Assembly: GCA_034766995.1 (NCBI GenBank)
Contig: CM068322.1
Coordinates: 19,221,745 to 19,285,744, forward strand
DNA length: 64,000 nt
Source: Acanthacorydalis orientalis
Taxonomy: Eukaryota; Arthropoda; Insecta; Megaloptera; Corydalidae
Reading direction: 5' to 3'
A program made the translations under genes and the position numbers. Below are positions 35,698 through 47,035 of this stretch, in pieces (within the stretch, counting starts at the first letter, position 1; every line of letters begins with the position of its first letter). The notes beneath the pieces are model-generated. The model made no database searches, was not told where the DNA came from, and saw nothing but the letters and a program-made list of their open reading frames with translations.

Positions 35698-37273
35698 AAA
35701 GTTACTTTTCATTGTGGGACTAAAGCAATAATATGATTATTGTAAAAAATGTCGAGAATACAGTTAGTAACTTATATCGACTGGGATATAGTTATGAATA
35801 TTAAATAGTGAATAAAATATATGTATGTATATTTCATAGATTCATTACCTTTTCTCTTAAGCTCACCGGATTGATTCTATCAAGAAATACGATCAGGTCA
35901 GGTTGTCAGTATTTTTGTAAATTACTAATCGTTCTTTTAAAATATTATTGATTCTGAACAATTTGAATATTCAATAACTATCTGTATTATGTTCATCTCA
36001 ATAAAAAGTAAGATATGAAAGAAAAAACAGAGAATTATATAAAATCGATAAAAATAAGAAGAAATGTATGAAACTGTTAAAAAATAAAATAATAACAAAA
36101 AAACTTAAAATTTATTTAGGAAAAGTTTAGTTAACTTTCAACCAAATAGTCATACGACCAAGATTCAAGGTCTTATAACTAATATTAAAAATTAAATTTG
36201 TCAGTTGCAAGTGAAATGTGAGGTATTATTTTTTTTGTGTCTGGACACAACAAATTGTGCATGCCGACAGTCTTTAATTAAATGTTTTTTTAAATTAATT
36301 TCATTTTATATTCTAATAATTTAAAGAGTTGAATTCATTAGCAAAAAACTAACATCATTTCAATTATATTTTTTATTTAATCTAAACTTTGTTTTTTAAT
36401 CTTTAAAATATTTCTTTTATATTTTAAATTTGTCAGTTTAAATAGATTTTTTTTTAATTTTTCACTAAATATGCAATCGTGTGTGATGATTATTAAACAA
36501 ACCTTCTTAAACAATCATATTAGACTATTTTTATAATATATGTATTTATTAGTGTTCATAAAGTCATATTTGTTCATTAAAAAATTTTTGTAAATAAAAA
36601 TTGGTGATGTAATGCAATTTTAATTTCCCCTACTTTTATGCTTACTTTCCTATATCTACTACTCTTTTAAAGTAAATATTCAAATTTCTATAGTAGAAAT
36701 TTAATTGCATTTGAACTATTCACTTAGTTAAGTACTATATAGTTGTAAATCTTTTATCTTTGTTTTTTTTAAAAAAAATTATAGTTTGTATATAAATAGA
36801 AAGAGAAGATTTATATACTTACATTTACATTAATGTAATAAAAATATTCATAAAATTAATATGGTTAATGGGCGAGTTTGTTGTTAAATTAGTTTTAAGC
36901 ATAACTTGTGAGTTTTCTTTTATAAAGAAAGGAAATAAACCACACCATTAAACTTATTCAAATAAAAATATGTAGAATAATATTCTGAATTACTTAAAAC
37001 TGGTTATGTATTATATAGTTTGATATTATCTTTAAAGCAAATCCCTTCATTTAATTCTTAAATGAATTTGTTTCAGAGTTAATTTTTTCTTTGGTTAATG
37101 ATCTTTATTAGGATAATAAATCTTTGGATATGAATTGAATTAATAAGGAAATGTATTCTTAAGTTTACATTTATATTTTTATGTTTTCTATTTTTTTATC
37201 TTGTAGATTGTAAAGAATGTTTTTTTAATAATTTTTATGTAAAAAAACGTTTTATTATGAACCATTAACTTCA

Positions 37274-37293
37274 TTATATATATTATATATATA

Positions 37294-37352
<59 letters not shown>
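37274..37352. repeat. (TA)n array with interruptions
   Basis: About 79 bp of TA repeats with a few TTA and ACA interruptions. Confidence 0.95.
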
Positions 37353-37507
37353 GAAAGAGAAGGAAAAAGAAAATCATTACGTCTGTAATTCACTATTGTT
37401 ATAACATTGAAATGAAGTATAACTAATATGCTTGTACTATTTTTTCGAAAAGCTAAAAATATTCTTGTTAGAATTGCCCTTTGTTCTATATTACATTGTT
37501 CATTTTT

Positions 37508-37509
<2 letters not shown>

Positions 37510-37562
<53 letters not shown>
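37510..37562. repeat. (TA)n microsatellite
   Basis: A TA run of about 52 bp. Confidence 0.96.
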
Positions 37563-37569
<7 letters not shown>

Positions 37570-37629
37570 ATATATTGAAGTTAATTATTCAAAGGTAGAT
37601 GTCAATCTAATACACAAGTCATTTGATGT

Positions 37630-37960
37630 AAAATGCCTGTACCCAGCATGGTCACTTTTACATTATATTTAACACATGCTTGTCATCTTCGATCAACTTC
37701 ACATACTCAGATACGATCTCGGCCCTGCTCGCCACTCGCCATCATTGGTTAGCTGTTCCATGACGCTTATTACAGATTTGATTTCATAATCATTTTGTTT
37801 TGATTTTACGCTGTCGAAGCGGCTGCTGAAGATGGAAAGGTCAATGACCACATCTCAAAGAATACACACCCAGTGGATTTGCTTGTTTGCGAGACAGAAC
37901 ATCATGTCGGACTTCATTTAACGTTTGATGTTTTTCTTTTTTTTTTGTACGATTATTATC
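37630..37960. other. GC-richer block of unknown nature
   Basis: Clearly less AT-rich than its flanks and free of simple repeats. One plus-strand frame from about 37811 to 37965 gives about 50 codons with balanced, non-repetitive composition, beginning AVEAAAEDGKVNDHISK. The frame has no start codon, no clear AG splice acceptor at the right place and no recognised domain. It could be a conserved non-coding element, part of a non-coding RNA, or a decayed exon. Confidence 0.3.
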
Positions 37961-38405
37961 AATGACTTATCTCGCTTAAACGCGATCGCATATTTCATTC
38001 TAGCAATTATTAAATGTTTGTTATATAAAAATTGTCTCTCGAATAGAAATCGATCATTTTTATAAACTCCATATTTACAGGTTCTCAGAATTGTGTGCTT
38101 GTCATTAGTGAGTTTATTTATAATTATTATTTATGAAAAACTTAAATTTCTTTAACATAGGTCGCCTTTTCAGAGAATGATAAAAATAATGTTTAGGATT
38201 ATTATTCTTTTAATTTATTAACGTATACAGATTTTTTCTTTTCGATAAATAATTATACTATACAATATATTGTTCTAATAATAGGTCTAAATTAATAATA
38301 ACTGTTCTATTAATGATCTAATTCATAAGAGAAGTATTTTTAGAGAAATAACATTGGAAAAACTGACACTTTTACTATTTTTTTACATGTATTATTGGTA
38401 ATATA

Positions 38406-38846
38406 TTAGGTTGGTAGGAAAGTAATTGCGGTTTTTGTTTTTTGAGTTCTAACCTTAATTTTTATTAATAAAAATGTCATTTCATCGTGTTCATGTTAAT
38501 ATCATTTTAAAGTGCATTTTTCGGTCTGTATTTTGGTAACATCGTTTTTGGTTTTGTTATTAATTTTGTTTTAATTTAGGCTATTGAATTAAAGATGGCT
38601 AAGAAGCAAATAACAGTAATTTTTGTGTATGAGTTCAAAACTGGCGATAAAGCAGCAATAAACTATTTGTAAACTAAACAATGCTTTTGGTGTGGGTGCT
38701 ATTAAGGAACGTACAGTGCAACTGTGCTTTTAAAAATTTCGTACTGGTGATGGGAGCCTTAAAGATGAAGATCCTGGGGGTCCTTCTTCAGTTTATAAAG
38801 ACTAACTGAAGACGTTAGTTGAATTAGAACCACGCACAACAATAAA
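38406..38846 (+). mobile_element. Truncated mariner-derived family M copy
   Basis: Starts with TTAGGTTGGTAGGAAAGTAA and runs through the family M leader (CATTTTTCGGTCTGTATTTT, AGGCTATTGAATTAAAGATGG) into a decayed transposase start (MAKKQIT, FVYEFKTGDKAA, NAFGVGAIKERTVQ, GDGSLKDEDPGG, LELEPRTT). It stops abruptly after CCACGCACAACAAT at 38843, where another mariner end begins. The opposite terminal repeat is not found. Confidence 0.85.
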
Positions 38847-38893
38847 TGCTCAAAAAATCACAAAAAACAGCGGCTTTCAATACAACCTCCTTA
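38845..38893 (+). mobile_element. Isolated 3' end of Mos1-like mariner
   Basis: AAATGCTCAAAAAATCACAA, AAAACAGCGGCTTTCAATAC, AACCTCCTT is the inverted form of the left end of the element at 38972-40235. Only about 49 bp are present, facing that element across a TA array. Confidence 0.85.
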
Positions 38894-38914
38894 TATATAT
38901 ATATGTGTGTGTGT

Positions 38915-38970
<56 letters not shown>
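38894..38970. repeat. (TA)n / (TG)n array between mariner ends
   Basis: TATATATATATGTGTGTGTG, then a long TA run, lying exactly between two inverted mariner termini. Confidence 0.95.
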
Positions 38971-38971
<1 letters not shown>

Positions 38972-38975
<4 letters not shown>

Positions 38976-40235
38976 GAGGTGGTATTGATAGCCTCTGTTT
39001 TTTGTGATTTTTTGAGCATTTATTTGAATAACAAAACGTGTGACTACGTTAATCACAGTATTTGTCCACGGAAGCTAAAACTTTTCCCCGCTTTTCTGGC
39101 AGTAGTTGAATTCCGCGACGAAAGAATGGTCTGTCTTTTGAGCCAATGCCTTCAGTAACCCAATTTTCGACTTCTTTGTAGTTATGGAAATGTGTATCTT
39201 CCAAAGCGTGTTGCATCGATCGGAACAGATGGTAATCACTTGGAACCAGGTCCCGAGAATATGCTGGGTACGGGTGAACCTCCCATTCGAGCTCCATCAG
39301 GGTTTGTTTCATGGCGATAGCAACATTGGACCTTGCGTTGTTATGGAAAAGAATCACTTTTCGGCGATTTGATGCAATTGATGGTCATTTTTGCATCAAA
39401 TTATCACTCAAACGCTCTAATTATAACGTTCGGCGGTGATTGTTTCCTTCTATTTCAACAGCTTATAATACACGATACGCTCCATATCCCACTAAACAGA
39501 GAGCATTGCTTTGTAACTGTGGATGTTTCGTTTTGCTGTCGACTTTGATGGCTGGACAGGATCAATCCATGATTTCTTGCGTTTCGAATTGTCGAAATAG
39601 ATCCATTTTTCATCGCCGGTCACGATACGCCACAAAAAACTCTTCTTTTTATACTTGTAAGCAAAGAAATCGAAATGTTTAAACGATTAACAATAGAAAT
39701 TTTAGCCAATTTATGAGATAGCCATCTCGCTTCTTTCTGGATCTTTCCCATGATTTTCAAACGTCATTAAATGTCTGATTTATCGATTTGGAGCCGTTGA
39801 GATAATTCTTTGAGTGTTTGAGCAGGGTTTTCTTCCAATAGAGCGTGACGTTGTTCATCTTCTAACTTGTTTGACCTGGCCGTTGTTTGTCATGAACGTC
39901 ACAATCACCTATTCTGAATAGTCAAAACCAATCTCTACATACTGATTCCGATGGAGAAGATACACTATAAGTTTTAGCAACCAATCGATGAACTTTAGGT
40001 GCACTTTTTTTAAATCAAAGTAGTGTAGAAGTACTCGTCGTAAAAATAACTTATCGTGATCAATTTTAATTCGGTTATAGAAAAGCATTTGTGTAAACAA
40101 AGGATGACATCTGATGACTGAATTTTAGTGGGAAATATTCACACTTCAAAATGACATAAGACATATGTCACTCCCACAGCAGACGCATTTAGAGCCATCT
40201 ACACATGAACAGCGGCTTTCAATGCAACCTCCTTT
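38972..40235 (-). mobile_element. Near full-length Mos1-like mariner relic
   Basis: The left end is TTAGGAGGTGGTATTGATAG. The right end on the minus strand is AAAAGGAGGTTGCATTGAAA, followed by GCCGCTGTT, so the terminal repeats match over more than 25 bp with a few changes. Length about 1.26 kb. It carries a decayed transposase on the minus strand. It ends in a TA-rich stretch on both sides. Confidence 0.87.
39049..40092 (-). pseudogene. Mariner transposase relic, Mos1-like
   Basis: The minus strand shows, in order: a decayed N-terminus; EENPAQTLKELSQRLQIDK (second helix-turn-helix); KIMGKIQKEARWLSHKL; GDEKWIYFDNSKRKKSWIDP (first catalytic Asp kept); RNIHSYKAML; KETITAERYN; FHNNARS (family form HDNAPSH or HDNARPH, so the second Asp is Asn); EWEVHPYPAYSRDLVPSDYH (third Asp kept, Pro before it changed to Arg); and a largely intact C-terminus HLFRSMQHALEDTHFHNY with FFRRGIQLLPEKRGK and DKYCD. 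The last 102 codons are open; stops and frameshifts occur upstream. The changed second Asp and the stops make it inactive. Confidence 0.88.
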
Positions 40236-40466
40236 TATATTATATATATATATGTGTGTATGTGTGTGTATTCTAATATGTAAACATCAATATTTTTTAA
40301 AAATTCTGCAGTAATTCAGTCTTTGGATACCAAAAAGTATGAGAACTGCTGGTCTTGCTTTTCTACTTTTGACATATTCATTTTAGTGGCACATTATGTT
40401 TACTAACACGGTGCGGTAATATTTTCCCCAATAAATATTAATAAATGTAGTTTACCTTAATCACAC

Positions 40467-40501
<35 letters not shown>

Positions 40502-40544
40502 AGTTAAAAAACATACATTTTCCACAAGAAAAAAAATATGTAAT

Positions 40545-40770
40545 TCGAAAAACGCGCGTAACTCTGTAGCAAACTGGTTGCTGAGCGATACCAGAAACAT
40601 ACCGTCACTCATGGCACATCCATATGTCGTTTCCTGCACAACCAGTCTTGAATATCAACTGCCGTCGTGGGCATCAACAAACAGCTGCTGTTGTCGTTGG
40701 CTCCACATTCACAAAACTCGAAATCGACTCGAAATACTCAACGCGTAATCAGGCGTGACGAAACGCGTGA
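40545..40770. promoter_or_regulatory. CpG-rich islet
   Basis: A patch rich in CG (AACGCGCGTAAC, CTGCCGTCGTGGGC, CAACGCGTAATCAGGCGTGA) in AT-rich surroundings. An 86-codon plus-strand frame covers it but has no recognised features. Possible regulatory element or non-coding exon. Confidence 0.3.
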
Positions 40771-41451
40771 ATAGTTCAGAATAGTAACAAAGTTCTCTTA
40801 ACTATGATCTATGAGGATGAGGAGCAATCGTTTTACGTTGTTAGTAGAGTTTCTTGACAGTGCAATTAATGTGTCACCAATTCTGCATTTCCATTTGCAT
40901 GTTTCATAGAAATTTACTTATTAGCCTCGGTACTGATTTTGAAAAAAGTACTATTAATTTTTAAAAGTAGTACACAATGAATAATATGACATTCTTAAAT
41001 CGATTTTATTCGTCACTTTTTTTAACTAGGTCAAAACTATTTCATAAGAGTTTAAAAGAAAAATAGCTAATCTTAAATTCATACTGTATAGTTTTGGTAC
41101 TGTGGCCAAATTCACTTACATAAATGAATTCGGTTTTCACCCCATAAATCATAAAAAAAATTCTGAATTAAAAAAGAAACAAATATGTATTTTAGGACCC
41201 TGAGAATATTGCATATCCATTGGAACAAGCATAAGCAATAATCCAAGATAATTAGAAAAAAGTGTTTCTGGTTTGTGGAATGAAAAAGAATCCATTTGCG
41301 AAACTGAAGTAAGTAATGATATAGCAATTTATTGTAACAGCTTGATCTCAGAAAATGAAATTACTGTTACCAGAACAAATTGTTATGTAACAATGATTTA
41401 AATAGTACAGTTTTCAATTATATTTGCGATTAATATTAATGATCATATAAA

Positions 41452-41572
41452 GTGATTCAATTTAAGCTTCCACATGAAAGTATTAAAAAAATTGCAAAAA
41501 TTAGAAAACATGTTATTTTTTAATTTTTGCACTTTTTTTAATAATTTTATATGGAAGCCTAAGTTGAATCAC
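41452..41572. repeat. Foldback element with about 56-bp arms
   Basis: The left arm starts GTGATTCAATTTAAGCTTCC and the right arm ends GGAAGCCTAAGTTGAATCAC. The arms remain complementary through the AAAAAAATTGCAAAAATTA-type inner part, with a central loop of only about 8 bp. The ends resemble Tc1-type terminal repeats, so this is best read as a short foldback MITE. Confidence 0.85.
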
Positions 41573-41937
41573 CTATATTTGTAGAAAATAAGATAATATT
41601 TTTTCAAGTACTTTTAAATTCAGTAAATAACAAATCTTGAACAACTGTAAAATAAAGAATGCACTATTAACATTTGATGTTAGTGCTGTTGTTTATAGAG
41701 AGAATAGCTCTGACTATTTCTTAATGAGATTGAAAATTATTCATTCTATAGAGAATTTTAACGCGTACAATAATATTAATTATGAAATAATTTAAAATAA
41801 ATACTATACCTACTTTAACAGTAAAAGAAATAACATATTTATGGATTTTATAAATTTGTTTTAAAACCATTTATTTCTGTTGGTTGTTCTGAGTCATTTT
41901 TATTATCTCTCCTTATGATTGGCTTAGACGTAGCTGT

Positions 41938-41979
<42 letters not shown>

Positions 41980-42249
41980 AGATAGTAGAATATTTTCTGT
42001 TATTTTTAAATTAAAACTGATTTACTTTTAAAGGATGAATAAGCTTAACTGAAAATGGTTTCATATTTAGGTCAACAGATAAAGAAAAAATATTTAGTTT
42101 TAATATAATAGAAATTGCACTAAAACTGTTTTTAAAATAGAATATTATACACAAATGCGAATGTTTCTTTTTTAAATTGACAGGATATGTCGTTTTTATG
42201 ATGAAGTATATTTTAAAATTAGTATAAAAGTATTTTTAGAATGTTTTTT

Positions 42250-42450
42250 TTCTCACACAGCAAACTGTAATTTTTCTGATTAAAAATGTTCAATAATTGA
42301 TCATTGATCATTGATAATTTTTATTTTTAATTATGTTTATTTCGACTGCGAGCTGATCGTCCTTAAAGTATTAAATAATTTAAAAATATGGACGTGCGTA
42401 GGTTGAGTGAAGAATTTATTTGTGAATGTGAGTTTAGCCAGAATGCCAAA
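42250..42450 (+). repeat. Degenerate AT-rich interspersed repeat
   Basis: Contains TTTTCTCACACAGCAAACTG, TTTTTCTGATTAAAAATG, TTCAATAATTGATCATTGAT, TGTTTATTTCGACTGCGAGC and GTCCTTAAAGTATTAAAT, in the same order as at 17640-17800. Its 3' part (GAATTTATTTGTGAATGTG, AGCCAGAATGCCAAAA) recurs near 24020-24070. Confidence 0.45.
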
Positions 42451-42728
42451 ACCTGTATTGTTATAAGTGTTCATAAAAAAATTTAGTTTTCAAGCTCATT
42501 TCAGAATACTATAATTTCAGATTTATAAAATTACATTAAATTAAGGCAAGACTTCAAGAAAATCGTTTTATTTTCATTCTTTTTTTTAAAAAAAATGTAT
42601 TTATTTAGAACTCATTATAAAACCTTAATTGGTTCTTCATTTGAAGACGTATAGACTATTTCCTGTTACATTTATTTCATTTATGTATTATTTTTTTCAT
42701 TTATAATATTTTTGATTCCTGTACAAAC

Positions 42729-42798
<70 letters not shown>
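42729..42798. repeat. (TA)n microsatellite
   Basis: A TA run of about 70 bp with one ACA interruption. Confidence 0.96.
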
Positions 42799-42801
<3 letters not shown>

Positions 42802-43164
42802 AATTAATTAAACTGCACAAGAACGTCGTGATTAAAAGAAGATTCAAATTATATTTAGTTTAACAAATGATTTCTCAATCCTAACAAATATTAAAAGTAT
42901 GTTTCCTAAAAAATATTCAATAATTGATAATTAATTATTTTGATTATTGCTTATGCGAATCTAGAGTGATGTTATCATCTTAGTGCTGAAAGAGAGAAAA
43001 ATCTGACTTTAGGCATTAGATTCTTCTGTACTTTAGTGTTAAAAAGATGATTGCATCGTCGATTAGGTTAGAAATTTTTTGGGTGCTTTTTTAGGAGTAA
43101 AAGTTTATTTGTAAAGTGAAATTAATTATAGTGTTAAGAGTATAATTATGTTCGAATTTATACT

Positions 43165-43551
43165 TTAACAGTTTAGTAAATGATTAAAAGTTTCAGCATT
43201 TATATTAGAAAATCCAACTTTTTGGAAGCAGTTTTCGATGGTTTTCTCTGAGACTTGCTTCCAAGATATTATTAGGAAATGCAATGCATCAAGAAGGGAA
43301 ATATTTTTTGAAATTGTACTTGCATCAGGTTGATCTTGAATTTCATCAAGTTCAGTTAAAATTTGTGCATGAATTTTCCTGCGATAATAAGCTTTTAAAG
43401 TTTGTATGATACCTTGGTCACATGGATGAATTAATGATGTAGTGTTCGAAGGTAAGGAAGATCTAGTAAGAATTCCTGTCTCATGTCCCCAAGTGTAATT
43501 ATCAGAATTGATAACAATAGCCGAAGTTTGATTATAATAGGTGGATTATTT
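43165..43551 (-). pseudogene. Jerky/Tigger-type DDE transposase C-terminal fragment
   Basis: The minus strand is open for more than 100 codons up to the stop at 43165-43167. It reads GILTRSSLPSNTTSLIHPCD, then QGIIQTLKAYYRRKIHAQIL, an acidic linker, SLLDALHFLIISWKQVSE, TIENCFQKVGFSN. This is the end of a DDE_1 domain: LPPNTTSxxQPxDxG contains the third catalytic residue, here HPCDQG with the Asp kept. It is followed by the FKxxYR, DAIxFLxxAWxxV and TIxNCFxKAGF segments of jerky-type proteins (family knowledge). The upstream catalytic domain is missing; 5' of 43500 the sequence becomes short local repeats and a TA array. No start codon is assigned. Probably a relic, but strikingly free of stops. 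Confidence 0.78.
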
Positions 43552-44700
43552 TTAACTAATATTATATGTAGTGTTTCGGCACCGACTGACTATGATAACA
43601 ATAGTCGATTGATAATAATGGCCGATATATATATATACATACATATATATATATATATAACAATTATGTATCAATTAAATTATAATGAAAAATCACATTT
43701 TAAACCGCGTTATCGCGATAAAGTATATTTGTATTATTCCATCTCTTTCAATTTCTACATAAATATTAATGATTTTTGCGTGTCTGCAAGATAAAAGTAT
43801 ATTTCAGAAAAAAATATGCAAATTTAAATAAAACAATTTCAATTCATTAAATGAATTCATGCAAATGAAATAATTTAACGCCATTTATGAAACAAATTGC
43901 ACCCAGACTGACATAACAAAACACAATGATTTATAACTCTTCGTAACGAGTAAGTTCAACAACCAGTCGAATTCCTTGACGTGCGTTTTTATTTTCAGTC
44001 GTTTTGTGTCGGGATACAATAATAATAAGACGAAACGAGAGAAGAAAAAAAACATTTTCAAGTACTCCAGACGTGACCTACTTTTGAATACAAAAGCGGA
44101 AAGTAAATTTTCGACGGTTCCATGTAGTAGATTTGTTTTCGAGACGTGGTAACATGATATCCCGTGCATGCATTACTGGCCGGCATGTGTGTCTCCGTGT
44201 GCGTGCATGTCTGCGTGCATTTGTAACTGAACTTAAACGTTTGCTTGTAATTGAACATGGCCACGAATGCCATTTCGTACGTTTCATTTTCGAGATCGAA
44301 ATCACAACGGCACGGGAAATTTAAAACCTACGGGTAATGTTCATGCGTTTATTAAACGGGACGAATTGTATTATTCTTATTTATTGTATCATCCGTTTTG
44401 AGTTAAATTACTTTTTTATTCTTCTGAAATTAACACCGGAAGAATTATAAACACAGACCATAAAATATTTCACGGAAAAATATAATGACAGTCAAGGATA
44501 GTTTTCTTTTCTTTTATTAAAATAAATTCTCTCTGAATGAAACTCACCTATGTTTATCTAGTAATAAAATAATAAGAGATTTGAATTCAAAAAATATTTT
44601 TTTTGTAAATTTATTTAAATACTTTTTATTATTTACAGTTTTAAAAATTTCTGATGTACTGAAAACTCTAATATTTGTAATACTACACACACTTTTTTAA
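43552..44700. other. Mixed DNA with CpG-containing patch
   Basis: A TA array lies at about 43625-43659. From about 43890 to 44330 the composition is less AT-rich, with CG and TGCGTGCATG-type repeats. Overlapping frames lie on both strands, none with recognised domains. A regulatory region or non-coding exon is possible. Confidence 0.35.
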
Positions 44701-44955
44701 CCCTTTCACGCCTAGCGCCAGTTATATACAGCATCCACAAAATGATTTACAGTGGCTAATGACGACTATTCTGTCTGAACATATTATTTCATTTGAAGTA
44801 TATTATGGACCCTTTTTATTAAGCATAATTAGTACACGAGCGTAAGGGAGCTCCGAAAATTCGAGACACTCTTTACGTGTACAGTGTGCACTAAATGGCA
44901 CGACGACCTATTCATCGGTAGCATACTGACGGCCAGTTACGCCGTCACGAAAGGG
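44701..44955. mobile_element. piggyBac-type MITE flanked by TTAA
   Basis: TTAA at 44697-44700 and 44956-44959 flanks a 255-bp unit starting CCCTTTCACGCCTAGCG and ending GCCGTCACGAAAGGG. The ends are inverted (CCCTTTCACG against CCCTTTCGTGACGGC, CCCTTTC exact). TTAA target duplication and CCCTTT-type ends are hallmarks of the piggyBac superfamily. There is no coding capacity, so it is a non-autonomous short element that would need a transposase in trans. Confidence 0.8.
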
Positions 44956-45007
44956 TTAAATATTTGTTTTACATATTTTTTAACAAAAATATTTTTTTAT
45001 ACATGTT

Positions 45008-45010
<3 letters not shown>

Positions 45011-45040
<30 letters not shown>
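45011..45040. repeat. (TA)n microsatellite
   Basis: A TA run of about 30 bp. Confidence 0.94.
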
Positions 45041-45045
<5 letters not shown>

Positions 45046-46139
45046 TTAAATGCATATTTAAGTGCAAATAAATGTAATTATAAAACGAATATACCATCAA
45101 TATACAAATACGAATTTTATAAAAAAATGTTAATATTTTTTATTTTTGTAAATGAACACCTCACATAAAATATTTTTCTATTAGTAAAACGTCTAATTGT
45201 TGCTTGTCGTCTATTTTGATTCATTTTTTTTGTTTGAAATATGATTGAATAGCACTTTAAATATCCTGTTACAGACGTTATTTATATTTATTCTCTATTG
45301 AAAGTTTTGTTTCTATATTTTTGAAACTTTAATTTTCTCAAATCTTCCTCCGCAACCATCACCTTTATATTTTTTACCCAATCCATTTCAGTTTGTTTTC
45401 TCCTAATTTATAATACTGCTTATGTCTTAAAGTAACATTTATTTTTCGGAGAACAGTTATTAAGGCACCGATAAATTTTCAGCTCGAAGGATAAAGATAT
45501 TTCACTTCTTTTGGTTCTTTACCATACTTTCTTAACGTAGAAATTTCTACTAGAATTTTATACTATCTCTGTGGATTATTACAGCCCTGAACCTCTCCCA
45601 CAACGATAAGGTAAATGCACTATTAAGAAAATTGTATTAAAACAGATAATAATTAATCACTGGAAATTTTGATAAAACAAGATTTTGTGGTTCATAGAAT
45701 TTTACTTCATTTGTGAAAATGAATTTACTATAATTACTTAGTCTATAATAATATAACTTTTTTGATTAATATTTATCAGTAAATTTTCTTTTAAAGCTCA
45801 TTAAATAAACACTTTAATTGGCAAACTTACTTAAGTCTATGATATAATCTGTGTTTTTATTTTTTAAACAATTTGAATATTAATTTTATTAGATAGTAGA
45901 GACAATTTGTGCATAAGTGAAAATGAGATATATGATGGAAGTTTACTCTGATTCTTAGATATGTTAATAATGTTTGATTCTTTACCTATTTCGCTATGAT
46001 AAATCATCTATATATATATATATATATATATATACATCTATATAAGCGTGTTGAACACAAACACATGTATGGGAATAGTATTATTCTTCTACAAGAACTT
46101 TTAAAAAGTGTAAAGCGATTATTGTTAGAAAATTGAATC

Positions 46140-46215
46140 AATGGCATAGTATTGAGATCATTAGTTCAAGTTCAAATCCATGTGATATAATCTTGGACTT
46201 TTGGCTTGAAGCCAA
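46140..46215 (+). repeat. Possible tRNA-derived SINE fragment
   Basis: GTTCAAGTTCAAATCCATG resembles the B box of a tRNA gene (GGTTCRAATCC), and an upstream ATGGCATAGTATTGAG resembles a decayed A-box region. The downstream TGGCTTGAAGCCA is a small hairpin. No cloverleaf can be drawn with confidence. Confidence 0.3.
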
Positions 46216-47035
46216 AAATTACAGACAACAATAACAACGAAAGTCAAGTTCTCTGTGAGTTGAGTTCACAAACAGTGCGCCACAAATCATTCATGATAAA
46301 AATAGTTTTACTCAGAGTATAGCGCACTATAACTGCAAGTACCGCGATTTATATATATCTTTCCAACAAATCAGCAATGTTCACTTATACATACACACGT
46401 ACATATACACACAATATATATATATATATAAACATGTATGTGTGTAATATATAAATTCGCATACTGTGGCTGTATTTTAAATATTAATATTCTTTTAATT
46501 ATTTAGATTATACTTATTTTTTGACTTCTTAGACAAGAAATGAAAACATGTGAAAATATTGTTATTAAGTTATTAAATTTAATTTTTTTTACATTTTATA
46601 AGCATTTTCCAGTTAAAATTATTTTTAAAAATAACAAAATTAGTAAGTTCAATTGTATCATAAAACCATATTTAATATTTCATACATTTTTCTTGTTATA
46701 TAGCAAATTTGTGTCAATATTATAAAATTATGAGTAAAAAGTAGGTCCGGTAGTAAATTTAATTTATATTGAATTGAAATGAATTTCAATATTACAATTG
46801 TTAACATTTACGCATGAATATGGTGTAGAAAGAAATCCATTTTAGATTTTTATTGAATCGTTGAACATGTGAAAATTAAAATAGATATAACACTATAAAA
46901 AAGGGTTTTCTATCAAAATGTTCTATAGTTGTTTCTTATTTTTTTGAGTTTATTTTTGTGCATTACTTGTTATTTTCATCGACATAGCGTGGATACAGAG
47001 GAAAATGCTAATATCTAGTTGTCAATAAGAATAAC

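Larger units (their letters stand above)
31019..38405. other. Long AT-rich stretch, almost featureless
   Basis: No protein-like frame on either strand. It contains degenerate AT-rich repeats (31185-31275; about 33040-33125 with a 13-bp inverted CATTTCATTCCCT), a possible SINE head (34554-34640), a GGTC-rich degenerate minisatellite (35160-35345), an inverted pair (35541-35697), TA arrays at 34193-34240, 37274-37352 and 37510-37562, and a GC-richer block at 37630-37960. Confidence 0.5.
40240..43164. other. AT-rich DNA with islet and foldback element
   Basis: No host gene recognised. It contains a CpG-rich islet (40545-40770), a foldback element (41452-41572), TA arrays at about 40466-40490, 41939-41974 and 42729-42798, and two degenerate copies of the AT-rich interspersed repeat (42250-42450 and about 42890-43010). 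Confidence 0.5.
44956..47030. other. AT-rich DNA, no gene recognised
   Basis: TA arrays lie at about 45011-45040 and 46008-46034, with a possible SINE head at 46140-46215. A stretch at 45280-45610 is pyrimidine-rich on the plus strand, with a minus-strand segment reading EMDWVKNIKVMVAEEDLRK that I cannot place. Nothing else is supported. Confidence 0.45.

Noticed and set aside
39184..39682. Plus-strand frames of 62-80 codons over 39.2-39.7 kb
   Set aside because: They are antisense to the Mos1-like transposase relic, whose minus-strand motifs are unmistakable.
45280..45610. Possible minus-strand coding remnant (EMDWVKNIKVMVAEEDLRK)
   Set aside because: The segment is short, bounded by stops and not attributable to a family. 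It was noted only in the region entry.
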